Counted from the first letter of the stretch, positions 10,127 through 20,440 are shown. The stretch is 64,000 bases of DNA from Kangiella marina (GCF_039541235.1 NZ_BAABFV010000001.1:1240001-1304000); one strand, 5' to 3'. A program made the numbers and translations. The notes: generated by a model from the letters alone, not told the origin.

Positions 10127-13100
10127 CTAACCTTCTTCTTCCTCTCGTAGCTCTTCGAGAATACTGAACAAGCTGCATTCAGGATCGGTCAGCATGGCCT
10201 CTATTTCCCACGGCGGTACCGGCTTACTAAAGATGAAGCCTTGGATTTCTTCGCAGTCCATCGCGCGCAGAGCTTCCACTTGCAACACGGTTTCCACTCC
10301 CTCGGCAACCACCTTGATATCGAGGTTATGGGCCAGAGTCACAATCGATGCCACTAATTTCTGATCACGTTCAGAATCTTCTAAGTCCCACACGAAAGAG
10401 CGGTCAATTTTTAGGGTATCAATAGGGAAGTCCTTGAGATTGCCGAGCGACGAATAGCCCACACCAAAGTCATCAAGCGCCAAACTGATCCCCATTTCTC
10501 GTAGCGTTCTCATTTGCTCAATCGAGTGCGCCAAGTCCTGCATAACCATGCCCTCAGTAATTTCGAACTCAAGCGCTGAAGCATCGATTTTAGCAATGTG
10601 TAGCGCCGTCTTCACCGTTTCCCACAAATTTTCATGATAGAACTGCACCGCGGAAAGATTGACCGCAATCTTACCGTCATAAATACCCCGATTTTTCCAG
10701 TCACGTATTTGAAGGCATGTCTTCTCAATGACTTTCTGACTGATCGGAATAATGAAGCCTGCTTCTTCAGCAAGCGAAATAAACTCGGTTGGCATCACCA
10801 GGCCGCGGTTTGGATTACGCCAGCGAATAAGCGCTTCCATACTGGTGATTTTACCAGTCTGAAGGCTTACTTTGGGTTGATAGAAGACCACAAACTCATC
10901 TTTTTCAATGGCTTGGCGCAACTCACTTTCAAGGTTAATCCGGAGTTGTGCCTGTTCATTCATTTGGCGCGTATAGAATTGATAGGTATTTTTACCCTTC
11001 TTCTTAGCGTAATACATCGCCATATCCGCATTTTTTAACAACTCTTCTGCTGTCTCACCGTTTTCTGGGTGCATCACAATACCAATACTGGGCGACACCA
11101 CTACTTCTGCGCTGGATAAAGGCAGAGGCTTGGAGAGTTGATCTAAGATTTCTTGAGCGTATTTTGCAGGCTGGCTCCAAGTATCGACATTACTCAATAC
11201 GATGGTAAATTCATCACCACCCAATCGTGCCACAATACCATCATTATCACGCGTAATATCCAGCAGTGCCTTTGCTACCGAGGTTAGTAACTCATCACCA
11301 ACCCCGTGCCCTAAGGAGTCATTGATTCGCTTAAAGTTATCCAGATCAATGAATAACAGCGCGTGCTGATCGGACTCGCCCGATAAGGCCAGCAATTCCT
11401 CAAAACGTTGTTTAAAGCTATTGCGGTTACGCAACCCGGTTAGCTGATCGACAGTAGCCAATCGACGTAATTCTTTCTCCGCTTTTTTACGGAACGTAAT
11501 ATCTGAGAATACGCCAACATAGTTGATAATATTGCCATCACCATCACGCACCACGTCAATGTTAATTTCAATCGGATAAATCTGGCCATTCTTCCGTGTT
11601 GCTTCTAACTCACCACTCCAACTCCCTTCAGAAACCAATACCTCTTTCAGCTCATCAATAAAATTATCCGGTGCGTTTACAATAGTCGATTCTCGGATAG
11701 GACGGCCAATAACCTCCTCCGACTCAAAGCCTGTAATTTTGGTGTATGCTTTATTGATGGCGATGTAATTATAATCTTCATCCAGAATCCAGACCGCGTC
11801 TGAAATATTATCGAATGACTTAACCACCATACTCAACTGCTGCTCTGTATCCTTTAAGTCACTGATATTTTTGAGCGTTCCCGCCATCCGTAACGGCTTT
11901 TTATCATCATCTCGGGCGACCACTTTGCCGCGGTCTAAAACCCAAATCCACCCACCTCGCTCGTTGCTGATACGATAAGTGGTTTCAAAGTGCATCGATT
12001 TACCCGCTAAATGCGCATTAAGTGATTGCTTCACATACGGCAGGTCATTCGGGTGAATATTAGAATTCGCCATCGAGTAACCACTTCGAATACCATCACG
12101 CGGGAAATCAAACGGCCATTCATTGGACAGGTGTAACGCTCCTGTATTGACCTGCCAGTCCCACAACTCATCACCACTTCCCCACAACGACAGCTTCAAG
12201 CGCTCTTCACTTTCTGCAAGCTGCATAGCTGCAAACTGCCTCTCACGCATTCTTGACCAGATCAGGTAAGAGAAAGCCAAAATAATTAAGCCCAGCAAGA
12301 ATCCGTAAATGGTGTAAGCAAAGGGTGATAACCAGGATAAGGTTTGAACCTCAACATCAATTCCCGCCGGCTCTTCACTCCAAACACCATCCTTATTAGC
12401 AGCATAGACTTTAAAGCGGTAGGAGCCCGGCTTCAGATTGGTATAAGTGACACGGCGACTTTGGGCGTCGGTCTCGGTCCAGTCATTGTCATACCCTTCT
12501 AATTTATAGCGAAAGCGGTTACTCCAAGGGTCTGTGTAGTTAAACCCTGAGAAATCGAAGCTTACGGCTGTATCTTGTGGATAAATTCTTACTTCTTCAG
12601 CGATATTGGCGGGTTTGCTTAATCTCGGACGATTTTCTTCGCCAACCACAATCGAATTGTTGTTCACTAAGATATCGGTAATAACGGGCTTTGGCGGTTT
12701 TTCATCCTCAGTGTACGACGATGGATTAAAATAGATGACGCCATTCATCCCGCCAAAATAAAGGTTATTCTGACGGTCTCTCGTTGTGGCGCCAGTATTA
12801 AATTCGATGATTGGCTGATCTTCCGTCACTGAAAACTGTGACATGCTGAAATCCGAAGCATCAATACGGTAAAGTCCACCACCCGTTCCAGCCCACACCG
12901 TTCCCGATTCATCTTGTAGCAATGAATAAATGGTTTCATGCAGATTACTCACCGCATTATTCAAAATAGTATGCTGCTGGCTAATGAGGTCAACCACAAC
13001 TAAACCGTTACCGAAAGTTCCTACCCACAGTCTTGAGTTCTGATCCATGGCTAAGCTTAATATAGCATCTTGGGCCTGCGGGGGGAGGTTGGTAAATAAG

Positions 13101-14680
13101 TTGTCTAACGAAATGAAGCTTTCATCACTCTTACTAAAACGATAGACCCCACTATCAGAGCCAATCCACAAGTAATCTTCATTGTCATCACTTAATAAAA
13201 CATTGACTCGATTATCACGATGATAGTCGATATCCACTAGTCGGTATTTTTGAACGGAATTATCACTCGCTAAACGCCACAGGCCTTTTCCCGTACCGAG
13301 CCATAAATACCGCCCATCATAATGTGCCGTTGTGAAGTAATCCTGAGCCCCTATCGCTTGGTAGATTAATTCAAATGATAACTTTAGCTCGTCAAACTTC
13401 CACACCGACTGTTCCGCAATCAACCAATGCCTTCCAGCACCAATTTCAATCAGTTTATTGATACTCTTGCCTTCCAGCTCAGGCGGTAGCTCAACGTCCA
13501 TAGACTCCACCCCATTAGGCGTTCGCCCTAGAACGGTCAAGCCACTAACACTGCCACCGACCAGTAAATGATCGTAACTCGTTGCCAGCAAAGAGTAGGT
13601 AATGGCCTCTTTTAGTGAGCCTTGTTCTCTTGGGTTATGATCGAGGAAAACAAAGTTAATGGCATTGGGGTTAATTTTATTCAGGTACGATGAAGAGCCG
13701 ATCCACATGATGTCGCTGCTATCTTGAAATAGCACATTAATTTTGTTGCTGCCCACGGCACCTTCTTTGCCGTAAGTATGGTGCTCAACAATCTTACCTT
13801 CAGCTAAAGTAAATAAACCTTGCTGTAAGGTACCCGCCCATAATCGTTGCTCTTTATCAAAATAAAGACTGTTTAACTGAACCTGCTCATTTTCAAAGCC
13901 CAGCTCCGTCAACTTGACGCGAGAAAAGTTTAAATCATCGGGGTCAAACTCGACCAATCGCTCTTGGTTCGACAGTAACCACAGCTTACTTTCTGGTGTT
14001 TCTACCATGGAATCAACCAAACCCAATGACAACATCTCTGGGTTTTCAATAACCATGAAGTGATTCATGGTCGGCAAATACCTGGCTAAGTCACCTCGCG
14101 TCGTCACCAACCAAACTCGCTGCTGACTGTCGACCATGATGTCCCTAACTTCAGATAAGGTTGCCGGAATCCGACGATTTTTCATCACTGGTACAGTGCG
14201 GAATCCTTTGATCTTAGGATCATAATAAGACGGCCCGCTGTAGGTACCCACCCAAACGCCGCCCTGATTATCTACCGCTAAGCTAGACACAAAGTTATCA
14301 GCGATTGAAAACGGTTCCTGTGCGTTATGGTAAAAGTTAATAATTTTTGCTGAGTCTTGCTGAAATAAGGCGAGTCCGTTTTGAGTGGCAATCCATAAGT
14401 CACCATTCGAGTCCAGTGCCAAGTCTTTTATTCGAGTGCTCGGCAGCTGACTATTTTGCTTATTATAGATTTTTACACTATAGCCATCGAACCGATTCAA
14501 GCCATCTTGGGTCCCGATCCACAAGAATCCATACTGGTCTTCAACGATCGAAGTAACCGTGCTTTGTGAGAGTTCACCTTCGAGCAGGGCGGCGGCTGAC
14601 TGAGCGCGCACGAAAATGCTGCTTGTCAATAACCAGCATCCTAGGAGCAAAGTCAGTAAGGCCAAGATTTTTTTGGGCAT
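10127..14680 (-). CDS. Periplasmic beta-propeller sensor with PAS-PAS-GGDEF-EAL output
   Basis: A 1517-residue c-di-GMP signalling protein. A signal segment (about 1-27) is followed by many regulator-propeller repeats (about 40-640, recurring WIGT/WVGT-type motifs), a Y_Y_Y domain (about 705-765), one transmembrane helix (about 787-807), two PAS domains (about 820-1070), GGDEF (about 1075-1235) and EAL (about 1250-1505). The GGDEF motif ARLGGDEF is intact, so cyclase activity is possible. The EAL domain keeps EALIRW, DDFGVGYSS and EGVET, so phosphodiesterase activity is also possible. The periplasmic part resembles that of hybrid two-component sensors for polysaccharide breakdown, but the output here is c-di-GMP turnover. 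The ligand is unknown. It reads alone, divergent from elbB. Confidence 0.9.
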   Translation of the reverse strand: MPKKILALLTLLLGCWLLTSSIFVRAQSAAALLEGELSQSTVTSIVEDQYGFLWIGTQDGLNRFDGYSVKIYNKQNSQLPSTRIKDLALDSNGDLWIATQNGLALFQQDSAKIINFYHNAQEPFSIADNFVSSLAVDNQGGVWVGTYSGPSYYDPKIKGFRTVPVMKNRRIPATLSEVRDIMVDSQQRVWLVTTRGDLARYLPTMNHFMVIENPEMLSLGLVDSMVETPESKLWLLSNQERLVEFDPDDLNFSRVKLTELGFENEQVQLNSLYFDKEQRLWAGTLQQGLFTLAEGKIVEHHTYGKEGAVGSNKINVLFQDSSDIMWIGSSSYLNKINPNAINFVFLDHNPREQGSLKEAITYSLLATSYDHLLVGGSVSGLTVLGRTPNGVESMDVELPPELEGKSINKLIEIGAGRHWLIAEQSVWKFDELKLSFELIYQAIGAQDYFTTAHYDGRYLWLGTGKGLWRLASDNSVQKYRLVDIDYHRDNRVNVLLSDDNEDYLWIGSDSGVYRFSKSDESFISLDNLFTNLPPQAQDAILSLAMDQNSRLWVGTFGNGLVVVDLISQQHTILNNAVSNLHETIYSLLQDESGTVWAGTGGGLYRIDASDFSMSQFSVTEDQPIIEFNTGATTRDRQNNLYFGGMNGVIYFNPSSYTEDEKPPKPVITDILVNNNSIVVGEENRPRLSKPANIAEEVRIYPQDTAVSFDFSGFNYTDPWSNRFRYKLEGYDNDWTETDAQSRRVTYTNLKPGSYRFKVYAANKDGVWSEEPAGIDVEVQTLSWLSPFAYTIYGFLLGLIILAFSYLIWSRMRERQFAAMQLAESEERLKLSLWGSGDELWDWQVNTGALHLSNEWPFDFPRDGIRSGYSMANSNIHPNDLPYVKQSLNAHLAGKSMHFETTYRISNERGGWIWVLDRGKVVARDDDKKPLRMAGTLKNISDLKDTEQQLSMVVKSFDNISDAVWILDEDYNYIAINKAYTKITGFESEEVIGRPIRESTIVNAPDNFIDELKEVLVSEGSWSGELEATRKNGQIYPIEINIDVVRDGDGNIINYVGVFSDITFRKKAEKELRRLATVDQLTGLRNRNSFKQRFEELLALSGESDQHALLFIDLDNFKRINDSLGHGVGDELLTSVAKALLDITRDNDGIVARLGGDEFTIVLSNVDTWSQPAKYAQEILDQLSKPLPLSSAEVVVSPSIGIVMHPENGETAEELLKNADMAMYYAKKKGKNTYQFYTRQMNEQAQLRINLESELRQAIEKDEFVVFYQPKVSLQTGKITSMEALIRWRNPNRGLVMPTEFISLAEEAGFIIPISQKVIEKTCLQIRDWKNRGIYDGKIAVNLSAVQFYHENLWETVKTALHIAKIDASALEFEITEGMVMQDLAHSIEQMRTLREMGISLALDDFGVGYSSLGNLKDFPIDTLKIDRSFVWDLEDSERDQKLVASIVTLAHNLDIKVVAEGVETVLQVEALRAMDCEEIQGFIFSKPVPPWEIEAMLTDPECSLFSILEELREEEEG

Positions 14681-14822
14681 TAATTTCCTATGTAGGCAGA
14701 CACTACCTTTATATAAGTCCTTAGTTTCAACTAAATAACTTTAAAAATCAAAACTCTGTACTTTAATTTCTTATGTTTTATATATTATCATCAAAGATAA
14801 CATTCATGATATGGAGTTATCC

Positions 14823-15479
14823 ATGAAGAAGATTGCAGTAGTTTTGTCAGGTTCAGGCGTTTTCGATGGCGCAGAAATCCATGAAAGTGTCTTAACATTA
14901 TTAGCACTCGAACGGCATCAATTTGAGTATCAATGCTTTGCACCGAATAGTGAACAAATGCACGTGATCAATCACTTAACTGGCGATGTCGCAGAAGGCG
15001 AGTCACGCAATGTTTTAGTAGAATCAGCTCGAATAGCTCGCGGTAACATTAAGGATCTTGCCGAAGCTAAAGCTGATGATTTCGATGCAGCAATTTTACC
15101 CGGTGGTTTTGGCGCAGCGAAAAACTTATCCAATTTTGCTGTCAAAGGCAGCGACTGCACCGTGAACCCCGATCTTGTCACTTTCATCAAAGGTTTTGCT
15201 CAGGCTAAAAAGCCCGTGGGTTTTATGTGCATTTCGCCAGCTATGCTACCCCATATTTATGGCCAAGGAACCAAACTGACAATCGGCAATGATGCGGACA
15301 CTGCCGATGCGATTGAAGCCATGGGCGGTGTTCACCAAGCGTGTCCTGTTGAAGATATTGTGGTCGACGAAGACAAAAACTTAGTCACGACGCCAGCCTA
15401 TATGCTTGCCTCAAGCGTTTCTGAGGCCGCAAAAGGCATCGATAAATTAGTTGATAAGATCGCCCAAATGCTCACCTAA
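14823..15479 (+). CDS. elbB: ElbB-like DJ-1/PfpI-superfamily glyoxalase
   Basis: The protein of 218 residues starts at the ATG at 14823, with GGAG six bases upstream; an in-frame start 12 bases earlier lacks a site. The N-terminus MKKIAVVLSGSGVFDGAEIH and the nucleophile region KPVGFMCISPAMLP are diagnostic of ElbB (isoprenoid biosynthesis protein with amidotransferase-like domain), shown in E. coli to have glyoxalase activity. Its stop overlaps by four bases the stop of the convergent DUF255 gene. Confidence 0.93.
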   Translation: MKKIAVVLSGSGVFDGAEIHESVLTLLALERHQFEYQCFAPNSEQMHVINHLTGDVAEGESRNVLVESARIARGNIKDLAEAKADDFDAAILPGGFGAAKNLSNFAVKGSDCTVNPDLVTFIKGFAQAKKPVGFMCISPAMLPHIYGQGTKLTIGNDADTADAIEAMGGVHQACPVEDIVVDEDKNLVTTPAYMLASSVSEAAKGIDKLVDKIAQMLT

Positions 15480-17542
15480 ACTTGTTTCTCGACGAAACGT
15501 TTTAGCGCTTCAAAATCATTCAGTGCGGGAAAACACTGACGCTCCCGGCAACAATAAGCGGCCATGCCGTCGGTTGCTGGGAACTTACTTTCCAGGGAGA
15601 CATCATTGACACCATGCTCCACCCCGAAAACCCAACACCCTGGTTTTAATCCGGTGGACAAATATTCTTGCCAGGAGGGTAGTTCGAAAGATTCACCGCG
15701 TATGACCCATAACTCTAACCCTTGACTCCAAACCTCAAGCAAGCGGATCACTGACGGGTATTGTAATGGCGCTTGCTTTGCTTCTACGCTTGCTTGCTTA
15801 AGACTCTTTTCTACAAAGGTCAACCACTCGGTATTGTTAGTCATCTCTGCCACCACCCAAAGCGCTTCTAGCGCCTGTGCCGAACTGCTTGGCATCGCAT
15901 CATCACTCCAGCTTTTGTGGCGAGTAATAACCACTTCCTGCTCGCTGGCGGTAAAGTAAAATCCCCCCTGCTGCTGATCAGCAAACTGTTCCCACAATGA
16001 TTGGCAAAGCAGCATCAACCACTGCCAATGCTGCTGATCAAACCGATCGCTTAAGCGTAACAACAAAGCTTTTGCTAAATAGCCATAGTCATCTAAAAAT
16101 CCATCTTGATAAGCCTGACCATCTTTAAAGCAAGCCGTGAGTTTTGAATCTCGCCAGACTTTTTCATGCAAGAAGTTCAGACACTCATTCACTCGCTCCT
16201 CACTGACGGCTTTACTGCCCGCCTTCTTCGCCAACAGGAGTCCTTGTAAGGTCAGCGCATTCCAGCTGGTAATGACCTTGTCATCTCTAAAAGGCAGCTC
16301 TCTTTTATCGCGCACCATTTTCAATTGCTGCCGAGCGGACTCCATCAAAATCGGCGCCTGCTTCTGATGAATATCTAAAACGTCAGCAATCTCTCGCCAT
16401 GGTTTTCGAGTCACCAAATGCCACTCGCCCTCAAAGTTTGCGGCTTCATCCAACCCATAATATGCCTTAGCAAATCGTTGTTCCTGTTCGTCTAAAAACT
16501 CCATTTCTTTTGCATCCCAACAGTAGTAAGCACCTTCTCGGCTTCGCCCCTCAGCATCTAAACTGTCAGCATCTAACGCCGAATAGTAACCTCCTTCTGG
16601 CGACAGCATTTGCTCTTGTAACCAACCAATAGTTAAATCTACCGACTGCATTAAATCGCCATCGGCAAAATAATGTCCGGCTTCTGATAACAGGCTAAGC
16701 AACTGGCCATTGTCATACAGCATTTTCTCAAAATGCGGAATCTCCCAGCGCTCATCGACACAGTAACGAAAGAAGCCTCCTGCTAAGTGATCGAATAGGC
16801 CATAACGACTAAAGCCGTCGAGGGATCGTCTCACCACCTGCTCTAACTGTTCCGCGGTTACAGCGATAAGCTCTTTTGATTGGGTTAAGTGTAGGGCCGC
16901 ATGCCACACTGCTGGCTGTGGAAACTTTGGCGCACCTTCCATCCCACCATAACGACTGTCGTGTCGCTCGATAATACTCTCAGCTAACTCGCGAGCAAGC
17001 GAGTCCACCTCGCCTTTTTCCTCGGCGCCTCCGCTGGCAACGGTTTTCAACGCGTCTGATAAACGACCATTTTGTTCCGTAATTTCGTCTCTTCGCTGCT
17101 TAAACACGGTGCTGATATTGGTCAACAGCTCAGTAAATGCTGGCAGCCCATAACGCGGTTGTTTTGGAAAGTAGGTACCGCTGAAAAATGGTACTAGCGT
17201 TTTTGGATCTAACACAGCGGTCAGCGGCCAGCCACCCGCCTGACGATTTAATAACTGATGTGCCAATTGGTAAGTTTTATCGAGATCTGGACGCTCTTCA
17301 CGGTCAAGTTTGATATTAATAAACAAATCATTCATTACCGCCGCAATTTCGTCATCCTCAAATGACTCATGAGCCATTACATGACACCAATGACAAGAAG
17401 AGTATCCAACGGATAGTAGGATTGGCTTATCCAGCTGTTTCGCCATCGCCAACACCTCATCACTCCACTGTTGCCAATGAACGGGATTATCTTTGTGTTG
17501 CTGTAAGTAGGGACTACTCGCTTCGCTCAAAGTATTGCGCAT
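15476..17542 (-). CDS. Thioredoxin-domain protein of the DUF255/YyaL (SSP411) family
   Basis: A 688-residue protein. The N-terminal 160 residues are a thioredoxin-like DUF255 domain with the motif SYSSCHWCHVMAHESF, giving a C-x-x-C pair. The rest is an alpha/alpha-barrel-like region resembling the six-hairpin glycosidase and N-acylglucosamine 2-epimerase fold. The human homologue is spermatogenesis-associated protein 20. The biochemical role is not established. No signal peptide is visible, so it is probably cytoplasmic. It is convergent with elbB and divergent from the DUF599 gene. Confidence 0.9.
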   Translation of the reverse strand: MRNTLSEASSPYLQQHKDNPVHWQQWSDEVLAMAKQLDKPILLSVGYSSCHWCHVMAHESFEDDEIAAVMNDLFINIKLDREERPDLDKTYQLAHQLLNRQAGGWPLTAVLDPKTLVPFFSGTYFPKQPRYGLPAFTELLTNISTVFKQRRDEITEQNGRLSDALKTVASGGAEEKGEVDSLARELAESIIERHDSRYGGMEGAPKFPQPAVWHAALHLTQSKELIAVTAEQLEQVVRRSLDGFSRYGLFDHLAGGFFRYCVDERWEIPHFEKMLYDNGQLLSLLSEAGHYFADGDLMQSVDLTIGWLQEQMLSPEGGYYSALDADSLDAEGRSREGAYYCWDAKEMEFLDEQEQRFAKAYYGLDEAANFEGEWHLVTRKPWREIADVLDIHQKQAPILMESARQQLKMVRDKRELPFRDDKVITSWNALTLQGLLLAKKAGSKAVSEERVNECLNFLHEKVWRDSKLTACFKDGQAYQDGFLDDYGYLAKALLLRLSDRFDQQHWQWLMLLCQSLWEQFADQQQGGFYFTASEQEVVITRHKSWSDDAMPSSSAQALEALWVVAEMTNNTEWLTFVEKSLKQASVEAKQAPLQYPSVIRLLEVWSQGLELWVIRGESFELPSWQEYLSTGLKPGCWVFGVEHGVNDVSLESKFPATDGMAAYCCRERQCFPALNDFEALKRFVEKQV

Positions 17543-17616
17543 ACTTTTCCTTATTACCTTGATAACTAAGATTTGCTTGTATTAGATCATAAAGCATGGC
17601 ACTTTTACCCTAATCA

Positions 17617-18366
17617 ATGCAACCGCAAAACGACACAACACTTATGACTTTTTCTTTCATGCCACCCCTCGATTGGTTCGCGCTTGGCTGGTTTTTAGTG
17701 TGCTGGATAGGGTACACCTATTTTGCTCGCATCAAGCAAAGAAACACCTCGACCATTGCCAATCAGCTAGAAGCCAACCGTGTCGAATGGCTCGAGCGGA
17801 TGATTCAACGTGAAGTGCGTATGGCGGATGTGAGCGGGCTCGGAATCTTACAGCGTAATGTGACTTTTTTTGCATCAACCACGATTTTTATCATCGCCGG
17901 TCTTTTGACAGTACTCGGCTCTACCGATAAAGCGATCCCGCTGCTTGAAGCTTTGCCTTGGATTGAAATTGATTCCCGCGCCACTTGGGAACTGAAAATC
18001 TTAATATTAGTAGTGACCTTTGCCTATGCTTTCTTTAAATTCACATGGTCTATGCGTCAATATAACTTCGCCATTGTGCTTTTTGGCTCGGCGCCAGATG
18101 CTGAAGACCCAGCCGAAGATAGAGACATTTTCATTAAACACACCAACTGGTTACTCAGCCGCGCCTCGAATTCCTTTAATTACGGTTTAAGAGCTTACAC
18201 CTTCGCTTTGGCGACCTTGGGTTGGTTCTTTAATCCGATTGTTTTTATGGTTGCAGCAACCATCGTTGTCGGTGTTTTATATCGTCGTGAGTTTCGCTCA
18301 GCGACCTTGGCCGCGCTGTATAACGCCAGTCACCACAGTAATGAAAAAATATTAAGTGGTGACTAG
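17617..18366 (+). CDS. DUF599 membrane protein
   Basis: A 249-residue inner-membrane protein. The segment LDWFALGWFLVCWIGYTYFA near the N-terminus and the spacing of four hydrophobic helices (about 18-35, 82-102, 125-145 and 195-225) match DUF599. Function is unknown. The start is uncertain: the ATG at 17617 and the in-frame ATG at 17644 both lack a good ribosome-binding site, and the conserved region begins only after the second. Confidence 0.8.
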   Translation: MQPQNDTTLMTFSFMPPLDWFALGWFLVCWIGYTYFARIKQRNTSTIANQLEANRVEWLERMIQREVRMADVSGLGILQRNVTFFASTTIFIIAGLLTVLGSTDKAIPLLEALPWIEIDSRATWELKILILVVTFAYAFFKFTWSMRQYNFAIVLFGSAPDAEDPAEDRDIFIKHTNWLLSRASNSFNYGLRAYTFALATLGWFFNPIVFMVAATIVVGVLYRREFRSATLAALYNASHHSNEKILSGD

Positions 18367-18375
18367 AGTCAGCCT

Positions 18376-18957
18376 TTAGAGCGATTTCAAGAAGTTAAGA
18401 ACTTCACGGAATTTTTTAATGGTCATGGTGCTACGCGCATCTGTTGCATATTGACCTTTCACCACCACCGTTGGCGCATATTGGATCTTATAGTTTTTAG
18501 CCAAGGCTTCCGCTTGGCTAATGCGATTATAGAGCCGTCGATCTTCTAATAATTCTGCGACTTGTTCCTTGTCATATCCCAGCTCAAAGATTGCCTCAAA
18601 CAATGCTTTTTGATCTGTCGGATCAAGTTCACCCTCATCAATTTGTTGCTTTATCTTAAGAAGTGCTTCTGCCTCACCGTCCAACATCTGGATAACATAG
18701 AAAACCTTAGCTGCCGGTCGCCAGTTTTGACGCGCAATTAGAGGCACCACTTCAAAGCCTTCCAAATCTTGACTTAACTCGGCCTCGATTTTTCGACAAG
18801 AATCACAACCGAGCCATGTGAAAAACAAGTTATCATCTGTTGCGACGGGTATGCCTTCAGGCTGAGCTATCTCCCAGTACTCTTTACCTTCTGTGAATTC
18901 CGCAGTAACGGTGTAGGACATCAATGCCAATCCTAAAGCTATCAGAAGTTTACGCAT
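18376..18957 (-). CDS. DsbA-family periplasmic thiol oxidoreductase with CDSC active site
   Basis: A 193-residue protein with a signal peptide ending near TAEF (about residue 20). A thioredoxin-fold active site WLGCDSC lies at about residues 48-54, and YAPTVVVKG near 165 supplies the cis-proline loop. Position beside cytochrome c4 and engB matches the place of dsbA in many gammaproteobacteria. The dipeptide between the cysteines is DS rather than the PH of classical DsbA, which should alter the redox potential. I therefore call the family but not the exact function. Confidence 0.8.
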   Translation of the reverse strand: MRKLLIALGLALMSYTVTAEFTEGKEYWEIAQPEGIPVATDDNLFFTWLGCDSCRKIEAELSQDLEGFEVVPLIARQNWRPAAKVFYVIQMLDGEAEALLKIKQQIDEGELDPTDQKALFEAIFELGYDKEQVAELLEDRRLYNRISQAEALAKNYKIQYAPTVVVKGQYATDARSTMTIKKFREVLNFLKSL

Positions 18958-19005
18958 GTACTCACCTTTATCTTCAAACTCTCAAAAAAACTCTTTGCGC
19001 CAGTA

Positions 19006-19034
19006 ACAAAAAAGGCGACTAATGAGTCGCCTTT
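19006..19034 (-). terminator. Rho-independent terminator of cytochrome c4
   Basis: A perfect 10-bp stem (19011-19020 with 19025-19034) with a four-base loop and six T following on the minus strand, 33 bases after the cytochrome stop. It separates that gene from the downstream dsbA-like gene. Confidence 0.9.
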
Positions 19035-19066
19035 TTACCTTGAATCTTGCGTTAGATGCAAGTCAA

Positions 19067-19690
19067 TTAGTGTAAACCCAACATAAAGTGAGCTACCGCT
19101 TCAATCTGCTGATCTGACATACGAATAGCAATATCACGCATCACCGCATTAGCATCATTAGCACGCTCACCGTGTGAGAACGCTTTTAATTGCTTAATCA
19201 CATACTCAGGGTGTTGACCAGAAACAACCGGGTAGCCCGCTAGGTTAAGGCCTTGACCGGTAGCACCGTGACAGGCGGTACAAGCCGGAACTTTACGCTC
19301 AGCGTCGCCTTGGAAATAGATTTTCTTGCCCAACTCCAAGAATTCTTTCTTCACTGCGCCCATTTGGACTTCTTGCGATGCAAAGTAAGCTGATAAATCG
19401 GCAATGTCTTGCTCGCTAAGGTTCTTAACCATCGGCGCCATTGAGGCGTCATAACGTCCTTGGCTTTGATCGATACTACCAGCTTGGAAGTCTTTGATTT
19501 GCTTCTCAAGATACTGCTCACTTTGACCTGCTAACTTAGGCCACATTGGATTACCACTGTTACCGTCTTTACCGTGGCAAGCGGCACAGCTAGAAGCCAA
19601 TTCCGCACCCTTAGTAACATCACCCTCTAGGGCTGTCGTTGGTGTACTCCACGCTACAAAAACAAAAGCAAAAATAGCTAACTTTCTCAT
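19067..19690 (-). CDS. Cytochrome c4, dihaem periplasmic electron carrier
   Basis: 207 residues: a signal peptide ending near TTALEG (about 20), then two homologous c-type domains. Haem attachment motifs are CAACHG (about residue 35) and CTACHG (about 137). Methionine ligands are likely in SMAPMV and AVMRDIAIRMS. Cytochrome c4 passes electrons to terminal oxidases. Divergent from engB, as in other gammaproteobacteria. Confidence 0.94.
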   Translation of the reverse strand: MRKLAIFAFVFVAWSTPTTALEGDVTKGAELASSCAACHGKDGNSGNPMWPKLAGQSEQYLEKQIKDFQAGSIDQSQGRYDASMAPMVKNLSEQDIADLSAYFASQEVQMGAVKKEFLELGKKIYFQGDAERKVPACTACHGATGQGLNLAGYPVVSGQHPEYVIKQLKAFSHGERANDANAVMRDIAIRMSDQQIEAVAHFMLGLH

Positions 19691-19822
19691 CAGGTTACCT
19701 ACTAAAATATAAAAACTATCTGCGGCTTCATGGCCGCTGACAAAATAAAATCGAAAAGCTCGGTGAATTATAGGGAACTAACCGTTAAAATGCCAATATC
19801 CTAAGACAAAAAATCGATATTT

Positions 19823-20440
19823 ATGCATTATCAAAAGGCCAAATACTTGCTTGGAGCGGCCAAAATTAGCCAACTTCCGGCTGATGAAGGGATCGAAGTC
19901 GCTTTTGCTGGGCGATCGAATGCAGGTAAATCCAGCGCCCTTAATGCGCTTACGCAACAGAAAAGCCTCGCCCGCACCAGTAAAACCCCTGGCCGCACTC
20001 AACTCATCAACGTTTTTACGCTTGAAGAGGATGCTCGTTTAATCGATTTACCCGGATACGGTTACGCCAAGGTCCCGGAAGCGACCAAGCTCTTGTGGCA
20101 GGAAGAACTCTCTCGCTACCTACAAGAACGCCAGTGTTTGCGTGGTCTCGTTCTGCTGATGGATATTCGTCACTTCCTCAAAGACACCGATCAACAAATT
20201 CTTAAATGGGCGTATGACGTCGGACTGCCCGTGCACTGCCTACTCAGCAAAGCCGACAAACTGAAACAAGGCGCCAAAGCAAAAGCCTTGCTGCAATGTA
20301 AAAAGCAACTTAATGAGCTGCACCCCGAGGCCAGCGTACAAGCCTTCTCATCCACCAAGAAAGATGGCTTAAGCCAACTTTTCGCAAAGCTTGATGCATG
20401 GTACGCTCGCCCTGAACAGTCTTTGCAAGATAAGGATTAA
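19823..20440 (+). CDS. engB: Ribosome biogenesis GTPase EngB (YihA/YsxC)
   Basis: 205 residues with the G1 motif GRSNAGKSS (about 31-39), G2 threonine in TPGRTQL, G3 DLPGYGYAKV (about 74) and G4 SKADKL (about 140). EngB acts late in assembly of the 50S ribosomal subunit. A TPR-protein gene follows after five bases, probably in the same transcript. Confidence 0.96.
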   Translation: MHYQKAKYLLGAAKISQLPADEGIEVAFAGRSNAGKSSALNALTQQKSLARTSKTPGRTQLINVFTLEEDARLIDLPGYGYAKVPEATKLLWQEELSRYLQERQCLRGLVLLMDIRHFLKDTDQQILKWAYDVGLPVHCLLSKADKLKQGAKAKALLQCKKQLNELHPEASVQAFSSTKKDGLSQLFAKLDAWYARPEQSLQDKD

